NCBI GenBank assembly: GCA_001695595.3
Contig: MBPM02000028.1
Location: 682,001 to 746,000, forward strand
DNA from: Plasmopara viticola
Lineage: Eukaryota > Oomycota > Peronosporomycetes > Peronosporales > Peronosporaceae
Length of the DNA stretch: 64,000 nt
Direction: 5' to 3'
Part shown: piece after piece, positions 1-10,402 of the stretch
Numbering within the stretch: the first letter of the stretch is position 1
Layout: every line of letters begins with the position of its first letter
Translations under genes and position numbers: made by a program
The notes under the pieces: generated by a model
What the model saw: the letters and a program-made list of their open reading frames with translations, nothing else
What the model was told of the DNA's origin: nothing
The model's database searches: none

Positions 1-1470
1 GCAAGAAATATAAATAACAGCCCACCGTCACATCAAGAGCAACATTCATTCTCGGTAGAGACATCAACTTTGCGAGAGTTAATTCTCCGTAATCGATCAC
101 CAGACCAGCGCGCGCGGGACGATGATGAGGCCCAGGTTGTCATGAAGTCAATCGTACTCGCCCCGTACCGCGTCGAAGTCCTTTTCGTACTCTGCACCTT
201 ATTGAACGGCAAGCGTAAGGTTGACTTTCAAGAGCGCCTCGCGGGGATGGGGCTTGTCAAAACGCTTAACACTATGTTTGACAAGTTCCAATGGAACCAG
301 ACGGCGGCATCTAATTCTACAAATGAGCCATTGCATGGGCCTGGTTGTGACTGCAGTCTCGATGCATCATTGAAAATCCAATTTTTGCGATTAATACACA
401 ACTTTTGCGATCGCGACTACAGCGACAATTCCAGCAAATTATTGCTGCTTAGTGAGCATGAGATTCAATCTATGAAGGAAGGTGGCTCCACACCGATCAA
501 GCTTGACCACCCGGACAAGGGACTATTATCGAAGATCATCTATGCCCTCAATGATCAACCAATAGATTCCATATATCGCTTCTGGTTGGCATCTTGCGTA
601 GAAGCATTTTTGAGACGCGCTGCTCCAAGCGAGCAGCTCTTCGTAGCACGAACACCTTTGCTCCAGGCACTTATAGCGGATATTCTTAGTAAAGGCGCAT
701 ATCGCTCACAGGGCAGCTTTCAGTCGGCCTTCGATTTGTTGGGAGAAATGACAAAAGGCAATTGGGAGACATTGCAGCTATTTCACGGGCTGCTCAACAA
801 TTCACAGTTTGCAGCTTTCATGGGTACGTTTTGCCCTCGATGCTTGTCACAGAAGGTGCGCTCTATCTTGTTCTTACTTGTTCTTATTTTTGACTTTACA
901 GAAGTGGTGATCTTAAATTTGGTGGACTCAAACGTTTTTATTCGGTCAATGTTATTGTCTTCCGAGAAGTTTGCAAAGAAACCGGAAAGCGGGACATTTG
1001 GTCTAACTGACGACTATGAAATGGACCGCATGAGTGAATTTCTGGCTGTAAATTTAGTACGATTATTGCGAGATCTCATGACGATTGTGAAGATGGATGA
1101 TATAAACCACGAGAACATATGCTGTTTAAACACGGCCATTGTGATCCTCATTTTCCAGCATCGTCGAAAACGACTGCCAGCTATTCTGGAATCCTTGCGC
1201 GACCATGAAGACGTGTCGGGCAAGCATGGCTATGTCTGTGATAACTTTCGTGGTTTATTATGGTTTTGGATCCAGTATTACACGCCGCGTGGTCGAGATC
1301 GACTTGGACTGGAACATTCAAGTGAAGTATACTTCGACGAGTGGCGACACGTTGTCTCGCTCTTGTGTGCTGACGATGGATCCGAAACTGCTTTACTCTC
1401 GGCCCCAGTGCGCCTTCCGCCGTCGCCTTATTCGCGACTGTATGTCACTCCTCGACACAGGTGCACTTGA
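1..1470 (+). CDS. TRPC4AP/TRUSS-like protein, 3' part of gene (5' end outside window)
   Basis: The frame is already open at base 1 and no ATG precedes the conserved part, so the 5' exons lie outside the window. The protein resembles the C-terminal half of animal TRPC4-associated protein (TRUSS), an Armadillo-like substrate adaptor of a CUL4-DDB1 ubiquitin ligase. Shared blocks include EVLFVLCTLL, CDCSLDASLKIQFLRLIH, SIYRFWLASCVEAFLR, FDLLGEM, LVDSNVFIRSMLL and NICCLNTAIVILIFQHRRKRLP, in the same order. A probable intron lies at 824-901 (78 bp, GTACGT...TTTACAG). It is a multiple of three without a stop, so the frame reads through it, but removing it restores the family spacing. This frame stops at 1470. 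A different frame then stays open to 1603 with protein-like sequence (SLLDTGALEQ, IPRCIVTLGKHLIKEAEREK), so the true end may be 1603, by an unseen intron or a frameshift near 1365-1445. Family assignment is firm; the 3' end is not. Confidence 0.8.
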   Translation, partial: ARNINNSPPSHQEQHSFSVETSTLRELILRNRSPDQRARDDDEAQVVMKSIVLAPYRVEVLFVLCTLLNGKRKVDFQERLAGMGLVKTLNTMFDKFQWNQTAASNSTNEPLHGPGCDCSLDASLKIQFLRLIHNFCDRDYSDNSSKLLLLSEHEIQSMKEGGSTPIKLDHPDKGLLSKIIYALNDQPIDSIYRFWLASCVEAFLRRAAPSEQLFVARTPLLQALIADILSKGAYRSQGSFQSAFDLLGEMTKGNWETLQLFHGLLNNSQFAAFMGTFCPRCLSQKVRSILFLLVLIFDFTEVVILNLVDSNVFIRSMLLSSEKFAKKPESGTFGLTDDYEMDRMSEFLAVNLVRLLRDLMTIVKMDDINHENICCLNTAIVILIFQHRRKRLPAILESLRDHEDVSGKHGYVCDNFRGLLWFWIQYYTPRGRDRLGLEHSSEVYFDEWRHVVSLLCADDGSETALLSAPVRLPPSPYSRLYVTPRHRCT

Positions 1471-1603
1471 GCAGATATGCGGTTGCATTCCTCGGTGCAT
1501 TGTGACATTAGGCAAGCACCTCATCAAAGAAGCTGAACGCGAAAAGTATAAAATCGGGGAAATCGACACGGAAATCACCTATCACAACATTTTTTCAGGC
1601 TGA

Positions 1604-2056
1604 TTTGCAACACGATCGTAAATTAGAGTTGTGCAACTGCCATAGAATGCACCATAGTTGTGCCGCCGCCGCTGATGTTGATAAAGAAATGGGCGGAGTG
1701 AAACGCAATGTCGAATTTTTCTAAGATTTTAAATTAGAAGAATTCGAGACAGAAATTGGGGCGAAGTAGAGCTCAGCTTTTCATCAAAGGTCTGAACTCG
1801 ATATAATTCTAGATGATTATAAGTTTATTGGAAGTTTGTATCATTCTAGATATGTTTTCTGCATTTATCACTATATATTAGGATAAACTATGTAATAAAC
1901 AAAATAAGCATGGCTGCATATTAAACAAGAAATTAGCTTCGCACAATCTAACGAATAAATAAGTTTTTCTCATCGCAGAAGTCGTGGCACTATTAATAAA
2001 ATTCTTGTAGTCTCGTGCTAAATTATAATTGCTCTAGCTGTGCAATTTTACTGAGT
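1604..2056. other. AT-rich intergenic spacer
   Basis: No convincing reading frame or repeat. It holds AATAAA-like runs near 1952 and 1996 that could serve 3' end formation of the upstream gene, and then the 5' flank of the gene starting at 2057. Confidence 0.5.
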
Positions 2057-2753
2057 ATGCCGGCCAACCAGGAGCGCACTAATGACATCGGTCAAAGGTG
2101 TGTGCAAGGTCAGTTTGCTTTAAGAATCCGCTTTTATGAATGTGACGTAAACGATTTATTGTTGTGGCGCCTTTGCAGAATTGAATCGATTTAATGAGTC
2201 AATGGGATGGACTTTAAAAAACTTGAATGGAATTGATGCTGGTATGCTGCGTGTATGTACAGCAAAGTGCGGTAAAGAAAGAAACACTGATTTTTGCTTT
2301 CACGCAGGGCATCATTCATTTTATGACAGCAGCGATGGCTTTCGCTCTGCATTTGGCAACGTCTCTAAGATCCCAGATGACTTTGTCGCTCCATCAAACT
2401 CTGCGTCGAAAATAAGAGGCCGAAATCACAGCAAGCGAGCCACAAAATCCACAGCAGACTTGTCTTTCAAGGCCCAGCCAGATGATGGGGCTGCTAGCGT
2501 ACAACAGTTTCCACTTTTAAGCAAGAAGCGAGGACACAAAACAGCAAGGTCAAAGGCAGAACCAATTGACTTTGTCTATGATATTAATGTGAGGCGAAAA
2601 CTTCGCGAACAAATTGACGCGGATCGTCGGAATGTTTTGTCCAAAGCCAAAGCTCGAGAAGCCATGCTCCGATCGAAAAATATGTGGGTCTTTGACAAGC
2701 GTACAAAACCTCCAATAGTAAAAGCAGGCGTGACAGTCAGTAGGCCAAGGTAA
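2057..2753 (+). CDS. Hypothetical basic protein, two introns
   Basis: I do not recognise this protein. The proposed start is the ATG at 2057. A first intron 2109-2178 (70 bp, AAG|GTCAGT...TTTGCAG) joins a 17-codon first exon in frame to the long frame. A second probable intron is 2242-2307 (66 bp, GTATGC, pyrimidine-rich tract, CGCAG); it is a multiple of three without a stop. The spliced product is about 186 residues. It is lysine/arginine-rich, especially the C-terminal 60 residues (VRRKLREQIDADRR, then a stretch with KAKAREAMLRSKNMW), which look helical and charged and end in a basic tail. There is no signal peptide or membrane segment. Codon quality and well-formed splice sites support a real gene; function is unknown. 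Confidence 0.55.
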
Positions 2754-2915
2754 CAAGAATTGACAATCGCAGCATCTACCATTCTCGTTGACTGCAACTT
2801 TGCAAATATAATTTTTAGTGATGCGAATGTACGCTGAAATGGGAAATGAAAAGAAGGACTCATAATTTCAAATGGTAAGAAGTGCACTTGAGCAGGTCTT
2901 GACACTGTAAAATGC

Positions 2916-3194
2916 TTACGCGGTGCGCAATGGAGGCGCCACGAGGATGACGACATCGCCACGCACAAAGAGCATCTCAATTGTGCGCTTGGATTGTTTA
3001 ATAAGCTCCTCGTACGTTTCTGGGTCCAGCTCTTGAACAGTGATAGTCTCCTCGACGTCGCTCAGCACCATGTTTAAATGCTGATCGTACGCCTGTAACA
3101 CACCGCGCAGCTCGCGGTCACCACGGCATTTAACATAGATGCGCTCGGCCACACTCAGCTTGATCAGGTCCAGCGGCTCGTCGATGGATGCCAT
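2916..3194 (-). CDS. LSM3: U6 snRNA-associated Sm-like protein LSm3
   Basis: This 92-residue protein matches LSm3 across its whole length. The Sm1 and Sm2 motifs are clear: [19 protein letters not shown], then [16 protein letters not shown], and at the C-terminus [15 protein letters not shown]. LSm3 is a subunit of the Lsm2-8 ring, which binds the U6 snRNA 3' end in the nucleus, and of the Lsm1-7 ring in cytoplasmic mRNA decapping. The frame stays open upstream to 3245, but the family's usual length and the start of homology ([10 protein letters not shown]) favour the ATG at 3194. No intron is needed. It is divergent from the zinc-knuckle gene at 3324, with only 129 bp between the two starts. 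Confidence 0.93.
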   Translation of the reverse strand: MASIDEPLDLIKLSVAERIYVKCRGDRELRGVLQAYDQHLNMVLSDVEETITVQELDPETYEELIKQSKRTIEMLFVRGDVVILVAPPLRTA

Positions 3195-3323
3195 GCTTCT
3201 GTTCTTGTACAGGGAGATACTGTTCATGTCTTGACCAATCAGCATCGGTATATGTGTGCAATTTCGACCAATGACAAGTTCAAGGTCTGTAAGGTCATCT
3301 GTTGGTAGTCGCGACCGAGCAGG
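3195..3323. promoter_or_regulatory. Short bidirectional promoter with two CCAAT boxes
   Basis: 129 bp separate the ATGs of the LSM3 and zinc-knuckle genes, so they must share a control region. Two CCAAT pentamers lie at 3235-3239 and 3268-3272, both in the plus orientation and both preceded by GA. No TATA box is obvious. Shared promoter use is inferred from the spacing. Confidence 0.5.
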
Positions 3324-4934
3324 ATGCGGGGCGAAAATGCGGGCGTGCTGGACGCGTTTAGCGACATGAGTGAGTCATCAGACAGTGACGAGGAGCTACT
3401 ACACGTTATGGATCCTTCAGACCCGCGCGCACATCGCCCAGCACGCTCTGTTGTACAGCCGACACGGAGCAAGACGTTGCGGAATCAGACGTCGTCCCGG
3501 TGGGACTCAGACGACGATGTCGGCGAGCCACTTGAGGTCATTTCAGATGCAGAAAAGCACGAATCTGACGCGATTATTGTCAACGACGAGGACGACGCTA
3601 TTGATATACCCAAGCAAAAGACTGGCGTGACGCTGTCCAAGTGGGCACAGGCGCGCTTCTTGGTGCCTGCCAACCAGCGCAAAGTGCCAGTGTTTGAAGA
3701 GCCTCCATTAGAGCCGTTGAATGACTTTATTCTGAGTGACTTTAGCTCTCGATATCGTGGCGGCACGGGTGATGTCAAGGTGGAGAAAGATATCGTGGCA
3801 GAAGAAGAGCAGCAGCAGAACATGAGCTGTAAAATGCGCGTCGGCGTGCCACTCTTTGGTGCCAACTCGATGCCTGATAAGAAGGAAAAGCAGAATCGAG
3901 ATCGGGATGAAGACAAAAACAAATCGAGCAAGCAAAAGAAAAAAGAATTTGGACACAAGCGCCCAGAATATCGATACTTTGTCTCGGATCTGGGCAGTAA
4001 ATGCTCTTATTGTGGAGAGGTCGGACACCTTGCACCTTTTTGTTTGAACGACAAGCTCGAGCCACCATGTTACTACTGTGCATTTCGAGGACACCAAGCG
4101 TGGGAGTGTCCGAATTTACCATGTGCAAACTGCCTACAGCTGGGACATCAGGAGAATGTGCGTGGGTGTTGTGGATCTGTAATGTTATTGTATCGTGACT
4201 TAATGCCTTGCATGCTACAGGACTGTAATAATCGGACAATAGAATTGAATTCGTGCAAGATTTGTGGCCGTCAAGAGCACAGTGAAATGGATTGCGACAA
4301 CGCTGGGAACCCCGCAGCAGTGACGTGTATGGTATGCACCAAAGTGGGTCATTTACATTGTGTGCCTTTTCCACCTCCTGCAGACAGAAGTGTGTACTGC
4401 CCTCACTGCGCCAAAAACCACACACTGAATGAATGCCGTACGTACAGGGAACCTGCTGCGACCAATTTCGCAACTCGAACGGCAAGTGGTCGTACTGTCC
4501 AGACGTGTTTCGTATGCAACGAACCCGGTCACATTGCTGCCGAGTGTCCAATGCGTGCGAACGGCTATAGCAGACGTGGTGGCAACTGCTTTAAATGCGG
4601 CAATGCCGGACACTTTGCTGCTGACTGCTACGAGTCAAGATACAACGATAGCAACTATGGACGACGCGTCACTGGTCGCAAGCGTGGGCGTGATGTCGAG
4701 GACGAGTATCCAGACTACAATGGGTACGATTATGACGAGGATGAGGATTATTGCTCGTACGACCGAAGTTCAAAGGGAGGCAAGAGAAATCGTCACAAAG
4801 GTAGCTCGTCGCGGTCAACAAATGATTCTTCCACCAGAGCGTATGCACGATTGAACGAAGCCTTACCAACACGACCTTACAGAAGCAATGATTGTGCCGG
4901 AGAGCGCAGACGTCATAGCATGCGCCGTAGATAG
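3324..4934 (+). CDS. ZCCHC7/Air-type multi zinc-knuckle protein
   Basis: The protein has an acidic, Ser-rich N-terminus (residues 1-100), a short conserved-looking block ([10 protein letters not shown]), a Lys-rich stretch, a zinc-knuckle array from about residue 227 to 435, and a basic Arg/Tyr-rich tail. Six knuckles fit C-x2-C-x4-H-x4-[29 protein letters not shown], a third at 4123-4226, [28 protein letters not shown] and [14 protein letters not shown]. Two between them are degenerate. This array is typical of Air1/Air2 and ZCCHC7, RNA-binding subunits of the nuclear TRAMP poly(A) polymerase complex that feeds the exosome. A probable intron at 4158-4220 (63 bp, GTGCGT...CTACAG, in frame and without a stop) breaks the third knuckle; splicing restores [14 protein letters not shown]. 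The spliced product is 515 residues. ZCCHC7-like is a family-level call; other CCHC proteins are possible. Confidence 0.8.
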   Translation: MRGENAGVLDAFSDMSESSDSDEELLHVMDPSDPRAHRPARSVVQPTRSKTLRNQTSSRWDSDDDVGEPLEVISDAEKHESDAIIVNDEDDAIDIPKQKTGVTLSKWAQARFLVPANQRKVPVFEEPPLEPLNDFILSDFSSRYRGGTGDVKVEKDIVAEEEQQQNMSCKMRVGVPLFGANSMPDKKEKQNRDRDEDKNKSSKQKKKEFGHKRPEYRYFVSDLGSKCSYCGEVGHLAPFCLNDKLEPPCYYCAFRGHQAWECPNLPCANCLQLGHQENVRGCCGSVMLLYRDLMPCMLQDCNNRTIELNSCKICGRQEHSEMDCDNAGNPAAVTCMVCTKVGHLHCVPFPPPADRSVYCPHCAKNHTLNECRTYREPAATNFATRTASGRTVQTCFVCNEPGHIAAECPMRANGYSRRGGNCFKCGNAGHFAADCYESRYNDSNYGRRVTGRKRGRDVEDEYPDYNGYDYDEDEDYCSYDRSSKGGKRNRHKGSSSRSTNDSSTRAYARLNEALPTRPYRSNDCAGERRRHSMRRR

Positions 4935-7900
4935 GCGTCGGGATGGATGTGCTAAACGTTCGATTCTAAGGCACTGTCTGGTCGCATTGTACGCACAGCT
5001 GCCCTGGAGCCACGGCTGAATTCTTTGTTCCAATCGTCGAGTAGCAATTACGATATAAAGCAAAATTATCAGAGGATAGAATGATACTGGCACCAAAAGC
5101 CATTGCGATCGCCGATAAGGCCCACTGCCAACACTAGTAGAGATAATTTAACTACGACCATTCAAGATCATTAAGTGTCTGGGCATCAGAACACTTTTGT
5201 TTAAAGGTTCCGTTCAGTCAAAAATGTGCTGGAAGACTTTTCGTACGGTCCAAACAATAGGAATTTTTTGTTTGATGTGATTGTCAAACAACCGAGCAGG
5301 CTCGTTTCATATATCCTACCATTATTGTAAATTTAATCAACAGATTTGTCAGATCATAAGCGCACATTAGGTAGTATCGTGTGCTTTTTTTAGTTTAACG
5401 ATTGTGCAAATTACAGGATAGATGAGTATTTTTTTCAGATCTTACCTTCATACGACTGCCCGATCTAATCTACTTAATGGCGTGCTGCAGTCGGCAATTA
5501 TGTTGTTAAAGACTTTATAAAGAAAGACGTGATATAGCGCACAAAATTCTTCTTATATGTGCTTCGGCGTTCTGCCTACTGGTTCGGGTTTATCCGGAGG
5601 AACTAAGCGCCTTTTCGCTGCCAACAATGCGTTATCAATGGCTATTCGTTGGGCTCAAGCGATATGTAAAACTTGCGTGATATGCTAATTACTATGATAT
5701 TTAATCGTTACGTTACTTTTTCGGTGTGATAAAGCCCTTCGATGGAGACATTTAACAAGTACGTGCTCAGCTTTTTGTCTGTCCTAGGTAAGAGAGCGCA
5801 ACACACCAGGTCACCTTTTATTAAGGCCATCCCACCGGCCAACTAAAAAGTGAAGGTTTTGGCTTTACTTCTCTTCAAAGATAGACAGGCATTTTAAGCT
5901 CTATCGGCTTAGATACACTACTGCAGGGTCTACCTGAGCTTGTGCAACTCGAGCTCTGGAACATAGACGTTGCTTGTGGAAATCAAGCGCCGTGAAGCGC
6001 TCCAGCTGCTAAGCAGCAGCGAGAAATGCAAATTGAGCCGCTTCCTCACATTTAAAGAGGCCACCGAGTCACGCAAGCAGAGCAAATTTCGCGCCCGACA
6101 CATGCGAAAAGACGAATTGACCATCTGCTTTTTTACTCGCAACTAGAGCATCGTTACAGTCTGGTCTTGTAAAGATACTTTAGTAGCGAATAAAGATGTG
6201 CGGCGCATCAGCTTAAGAACGCCAGACAATGACTCAATCGCGACAGCGCGCAACTCGTGCCGTACACGCCGGCCACCCACTGTTCAAATTGAGTTAAATT
6301 AAGCCTTTTGACTAATTGTGACCCGCTCATTCTGGCATCAGAAGATGAAGAGGGTGTGTTCGTTTATCGAATCTTTAAGCACAAATATGAGCCGGTAGCT
6401 CATAGCATCAAACCGAGTCATCTATCGATGGTATCTTTCGTACACACCGTCACCCGAGCCGCACACAAAAAAAATCTTTGCATTGCGCTTCACGTGCTCG
6501 TCTTTCAATCGTCATTTGTGTGCAATGAACTAAGCCTTATCACTTATTACTTTTCTAAGACCCAAGAGTTCGAGGATTTCTCAAAGAGCTGATTAATATC
6601 CCTTTGATTCCAAATCCGATTACGGACCACAAGCTTGTATCGGTTGATTCGGCTGTATTCGCCCGAGAGGCTAACATTAGGTACCATGAATGGCAGTGAA
6701 CTTTCAGTCTTCACGGATGCTTTGCATGATGTTAGAGCCAGGCTACAACTTCAAAAGGCAGTATTTTTGTGCAGACTTCCAAGCTCTCTTGGCAGCATGA
6801 AGATCAAAGATTCGATGTTGACAATGCTAGCATACCTTAAAGCCTGACATTCTCAATTACTGGGTACAAACGTACAGATATTTACCTTATCTGAGCATAC
6901 CTTACTGCAGGTTAAGTGACATTGACGTGCAAAAGAAACTGTACTTTGGGAAGATCTTGTTTGGCTCAAGACTCGTCGTCGACTGTTGCCCCGTAACCGA
7001 TGGAGCACAAAAATTCTCTTGAGCACTGCTTCCATCGCATATATATACTATCTTGACACTGGCTCTGACGCCAGCTCATACGAAGATAGATGCATGAGGA
7101 TCCGAGAATAATCAATGAGCTAGAAACAAACTCCGGGCACGCAGTGTCACAGTTTCTGCCTCCAAGCTGGGCGATTTGTTCGTGGAGCGATGAGACTACA
7201 TTTCAAAGGCTCGTAAACAGACCGCACAAGGCCTTGTGTTTGCAAGATCGTGGTACCCGGTGCATGTCTTGGCAAAGAATTTCGAAACTTTGTGCCTCGG
7301 TGTGCGAACTCAAGATTTGCCTTCACCAAAACCATTCAAAGTCAACATTAAAGCAAGCAGCATAATCGCGACGTGTAATACTCCGACATCTTATGCTCAA
7401 AGAAGACAAACGCTGAAAGATTCTTGACCAAAGTCCTTGCCAGGGTCAATAGCAGTATCGTGTGAAGTGGACTGAACAATTTCTCTTCGAGAACACTCAA
7501 AAGTCTGAGGTCCACTTCGGCAAGACTGCCCTCACTTTGTATAAGCTTTCCGATTATGGTGTTTAGCGTATCTGACAGCCCCACGGTCTTTGCTGCTATG
7601 ATTGAAGAATGAGCAATGCTTACGTGCTCAAATGGCCCAGATTATTTTTATCGGCTGAGCCTTGTTTACGTAGGCTGACGCTAAACGCATGCGCTATGCG
7701 TCTTCTGCTAAGAACCTTCTTGCTCCAATCCAGCACGGAAGCATCAAATTGCATTCTCGAACAACATAATTAGATTCACTTTGCTGTTTCCTTTCTTTTG
7801 GCCAGTACCAAGTGTTGACTTTTAGCCTTTGATTGCGGGCATGTATGCAGTGATTTGCTCACGCATCAAGAAGGGCTGTTATCAATAAGCTGCTCAACTA

Positions 7901-9387
7901 TTCAAATCCTTGCCAAGGTTAGCTACACGATGCTCTCTGATGTACTTCCAGGACACGAATCGCATCGGGTAAGAAATTTGAGTGTGAGTGCCATTTTTTG
8001 GCGCCTTCTCGTAAGAGAGGGCATAAGCTGCGATCACCATTTCATATGTGTTTAAGACCGTCTCGGGGCATGTTATTTTGTATATCAAGAAAAAACAGAT
8101 CTGTTTTTCTGTATATTCTTTAGCTTCACCAAGAACGAACTGCTTCCACCGGGGGTACCCGAGTATATGCTACCTGATTTTGTTGTTGGCATTGATTAAG
8201 CGCAAAAGGTATCCAACTTAGCAATGAGTAGTATTTGATAGCATAACCAGCTATATAGATTGTGAGTTTTTGGCTGGTCGAATGCTGCTTCTGTATCCGC
8301 ACATAACCTCAGTTATGCGCCTTTGGCGACCCGGTTCGCCAATGAGACTCTGCGGATGGGCATGAACCTATTACTTTGAAGATTTTCTTCATCAAGAAGG
8401 AATATATTTGACTTGAGAAGTTAGTTTTGTCGAGCTATATAGTTACGAAATAGAGCTGCTGAGTCAATCGCTTTGAGTATTTCCAGCACAATCACTAGAT
8501 GGGCCACATCGCTCGACTGGTCTGTAGCAACCACAATTCTCATGGAGCGGCCGAATCAAATGACAGGCCAGATACAGAATCCATACTAGTTAAGCCGCTA
8601 GCAGCATAGTGGCCAGTCAAATTTACTGGTGGTGCAGCCACATTCGGCGCCGTTTGTCGCGCTGGTATATCATGCATGTGCTAGCTTACGAACATACAAA
8701 CATATACGAATAAGATCACCAATACTGGCTAACTACGAGATTGTAAGCGATGTATTGACCGTAGCAACCGCTGAGCGACGTAGCATGAATATCTTACAGC
8801 CTCCATCTTATGAGACTACTTCCCAAAATGAATCACCTTGATCCGCTTTTAGTACATTTACAACGCCTTGCTCGATCTCCCATTCTTCTCAATCACCTTA
8901 ATCCGGAATTTGCAGGGACAAAATCTGCTATGGACTCAATCACTGTGGAGGCTCATAATCCGGGCAGCACAATAATGCACGAGCCATAGCCTTGTGCGGT
9001 ACTGACTAACAACTCATTTTTAAGTTATACATCGCAGCAAAAGAGCATGTTGACCATTCTGTGCAAACGTTGGACGACCTTTTGCCGTGCGTAATTATGC
9101 ATGATCGGTGCAGCTCACGTAGTGGGTGAGCCTTCGATCTGTTGCAGTAATATTCATCACAGATATTTTCTTGTTCTGGAAATGTTCTTTTCCAGCGCCG
9201 AGATGCACGCGCAACCTCTCGACCACACCCTCGTCGCCTGCTCGCAGCAGTGCAGCGCCAATGACCGAATATGGCTTGTCATTGTAAAAATTTACCGTTC
9301 GTTCTAGGTTGAGCTAGGTCACGATCGGCGCCTGTAACAGCTTTCTCTTGATTTGTCAAACGCCTCTTGATGTTGAGCGTTTCAAAT
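4935..9387. other. Gene-poor AT-rich region with decayed sequence
   Basis: No intact gene was found in 4.4 kb. Short reading frames occur at random-looking lengths on both strands. The only stretch that reads like protein is at 5967-6143 (listed separately). The region is probably old, degraded transposon and gene debris; I cannot assign most of it. Confidence 0.5.
5967..6143 (+). pseudogene. Possible gene fragment, unknown family
   Basis: A 59-codon frame opens after a stop at 5964 and ends at the TAG at 6144. It reads like soluble helical protein rich in charged residues (EIKRREALQLL, then SRFLTFKEATESRKQSKFRA). It lacks an ATG near its start, and the sequence just upstream (PELVQLELWNIDVA) continues in another frame. 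It could be a broken exon. I do not recognise the family, and chance cannot be excluded. Confidence 0.2.
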
Positions 9388-9573
9388 TCATTCTAATTTT
9401 CTAGATAGCCTATCCGCTTTAACATCATTTGCTCTATACTTGATAAAGTAATTTGCAAGGCCAAGCCACTTCCCTAACTTTTTCTGGCCTCTTACAAAAG
9501 ACCAATTTGCGATGGCCTTGACCTTCGCAAGGTCGACTTGAAAGCCGTGTTTTTGTAGCAAGGTACTATTCAA
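9388..9573 (-). pseudogene. Ty3/gypsy reverse transcriptase fragment
   Basis: On the minus strand the translation contains HGFQVDLAKVKAIANW followed by GKWLGLANYFIKY. This matches the conserved end of gypsy-type reverse transcriptase, where a Gly-Ile/Phe-x-x-Asp-x-x-Lys-Val-x-Ala-Ile segment precedes the FLGLANYYRRFI block. The frame then jumps to GRANDVKADRLSRKL-like sequence, resembling the end of RNase H (GKxNxxADALSR), so the region between is deleted. It is a short dead relic with no intact domain or LTR seen nearby. Confidence 0.6.
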
Positions 9574-10057
9574 TCCATGACGAGATTTTACTAGTCTGCG
9601 TAAGCGTAAAGCCTATCCCTCAAGCCCCGCTCGTAATTTTTTCATGTTTGGCTTCCCGCACTCTGGTTTAAGCCACCGGAATTTACGCTCTAGGACAAAG
9701 CTGTCTCTTACGCGGAATGCTCGTAGCTGTTCGACCGATTTTGGCACAGACTTTCGTGTGGTTGTATGGCGTCTCAGCGCATTAAAAGTCACTATATGCT
9801 AAGTTATGGCTTGATGAGTATGTGTATGCTTAAGAGGTGAAAAGGGGACTAATTTATAGCCGTACGACGTCTCAGCGCCGTAAAGAGTCACAACTCGCTC
9901 AATTATGACAGTTATGAGTCAAACTACTACTAGAAATAAGGCGGGACTGACATGTGGTCGTACGACGTTGCTACTTAGCAGAAATTGATTCTTGAAGATT
10001 GCGGTAACGTACGGCCAAAGATGTGTCTCGTCTATCCTTTTAGACGTGACCAGGCCC

Positions 10058-10069
10058 ACCTGAATCATA
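10058..10069. repeat. Target-site duplication, left copy
   Basis: ACCTGAATCATA here and ACCTGTATCATA at 10391-10402 match at 11 of 12 positions and flank the short LINE derivative exactly. Confidence 0.6.
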
Positions 10070-10390
10070 TTGTATTGTCTTACGTTATCGCGTTGCCAAG
10101 TTATGCACGTGCTAGGCTCAGTCTGGCTAGTCCACGACACAGAGCGGTGTCCGCATACGTCGGGTCTCGTTCGGTGGGCAGTGCAGCCAGCACCGAGGTC
10201 GTGAGGGTCTTCCATTATTTTGTCAGCTCTGACTTGGTAAGAGCCCAGATGGCGCCCTGGTGCTGGAGACCGTCGCGTCGAGGGTGAGACTCGTTAGAGA
10301 CCTGCAGATGCCCGAGAGCACCTCCCCGAAGCGCGCGCGCATTTAGCCTTCGCGCTTGGAAGGAGGGCGTCACCCCAACCGTTTCCCTGA
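10070..10390 (-). mobile_element. Short internally deleted LINE derivative (SINE-like), copy 1
   Basis: A 321-bp element on the minus strand. Its 5' end (TCAGGGAAACGGTTGGGG) and following ~120 bp match the 5' ends of the copies at 13230 and 54411. After the 5' segment ending CTCCAGCACCAGG it jumps to a 31-bp piece (GCGCCATCTGGGCTCTTACC...) that corresponds to the reverse transcriptase C-terminal region of the longer copy, then jumps again to the terminal ~140 bp, ending GATAACGTAA plus an ACAAT-rich tail. Both jumps are the same as in copy 2. It cannot encode reverse transcriptase and must have been moved in trans. The 12-bp flanking duplication has one mismatch, so this insertion is probably older than the other two. 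Confidence 0.75.
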
Positions 10391-10402
10391 ACCTGTATCA
10401 TA
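10391..10402. repeat. Target-site duplication, right copy
   Basis: ACCTGTATCATA pairs with the copy at 10058-10069 (one mismatch) on the other side of the element. Confidence 0.6.

Noticed and set aside
2098..2178. Alternative donor at 2098 or 2100 for the first intron of the hypothetical gene
   Set aside because: Both give an immediate in-frame stop after splicing; the AAG|GTCAGT donor at 2109 is better and keeps the frame.
3485..4613. Minus-strand frames of 86-258 codons opposite the zinc-knuckle gene
   Set aside because: Shadows of the conserved coding strand; no homology, and low-complexity translations.
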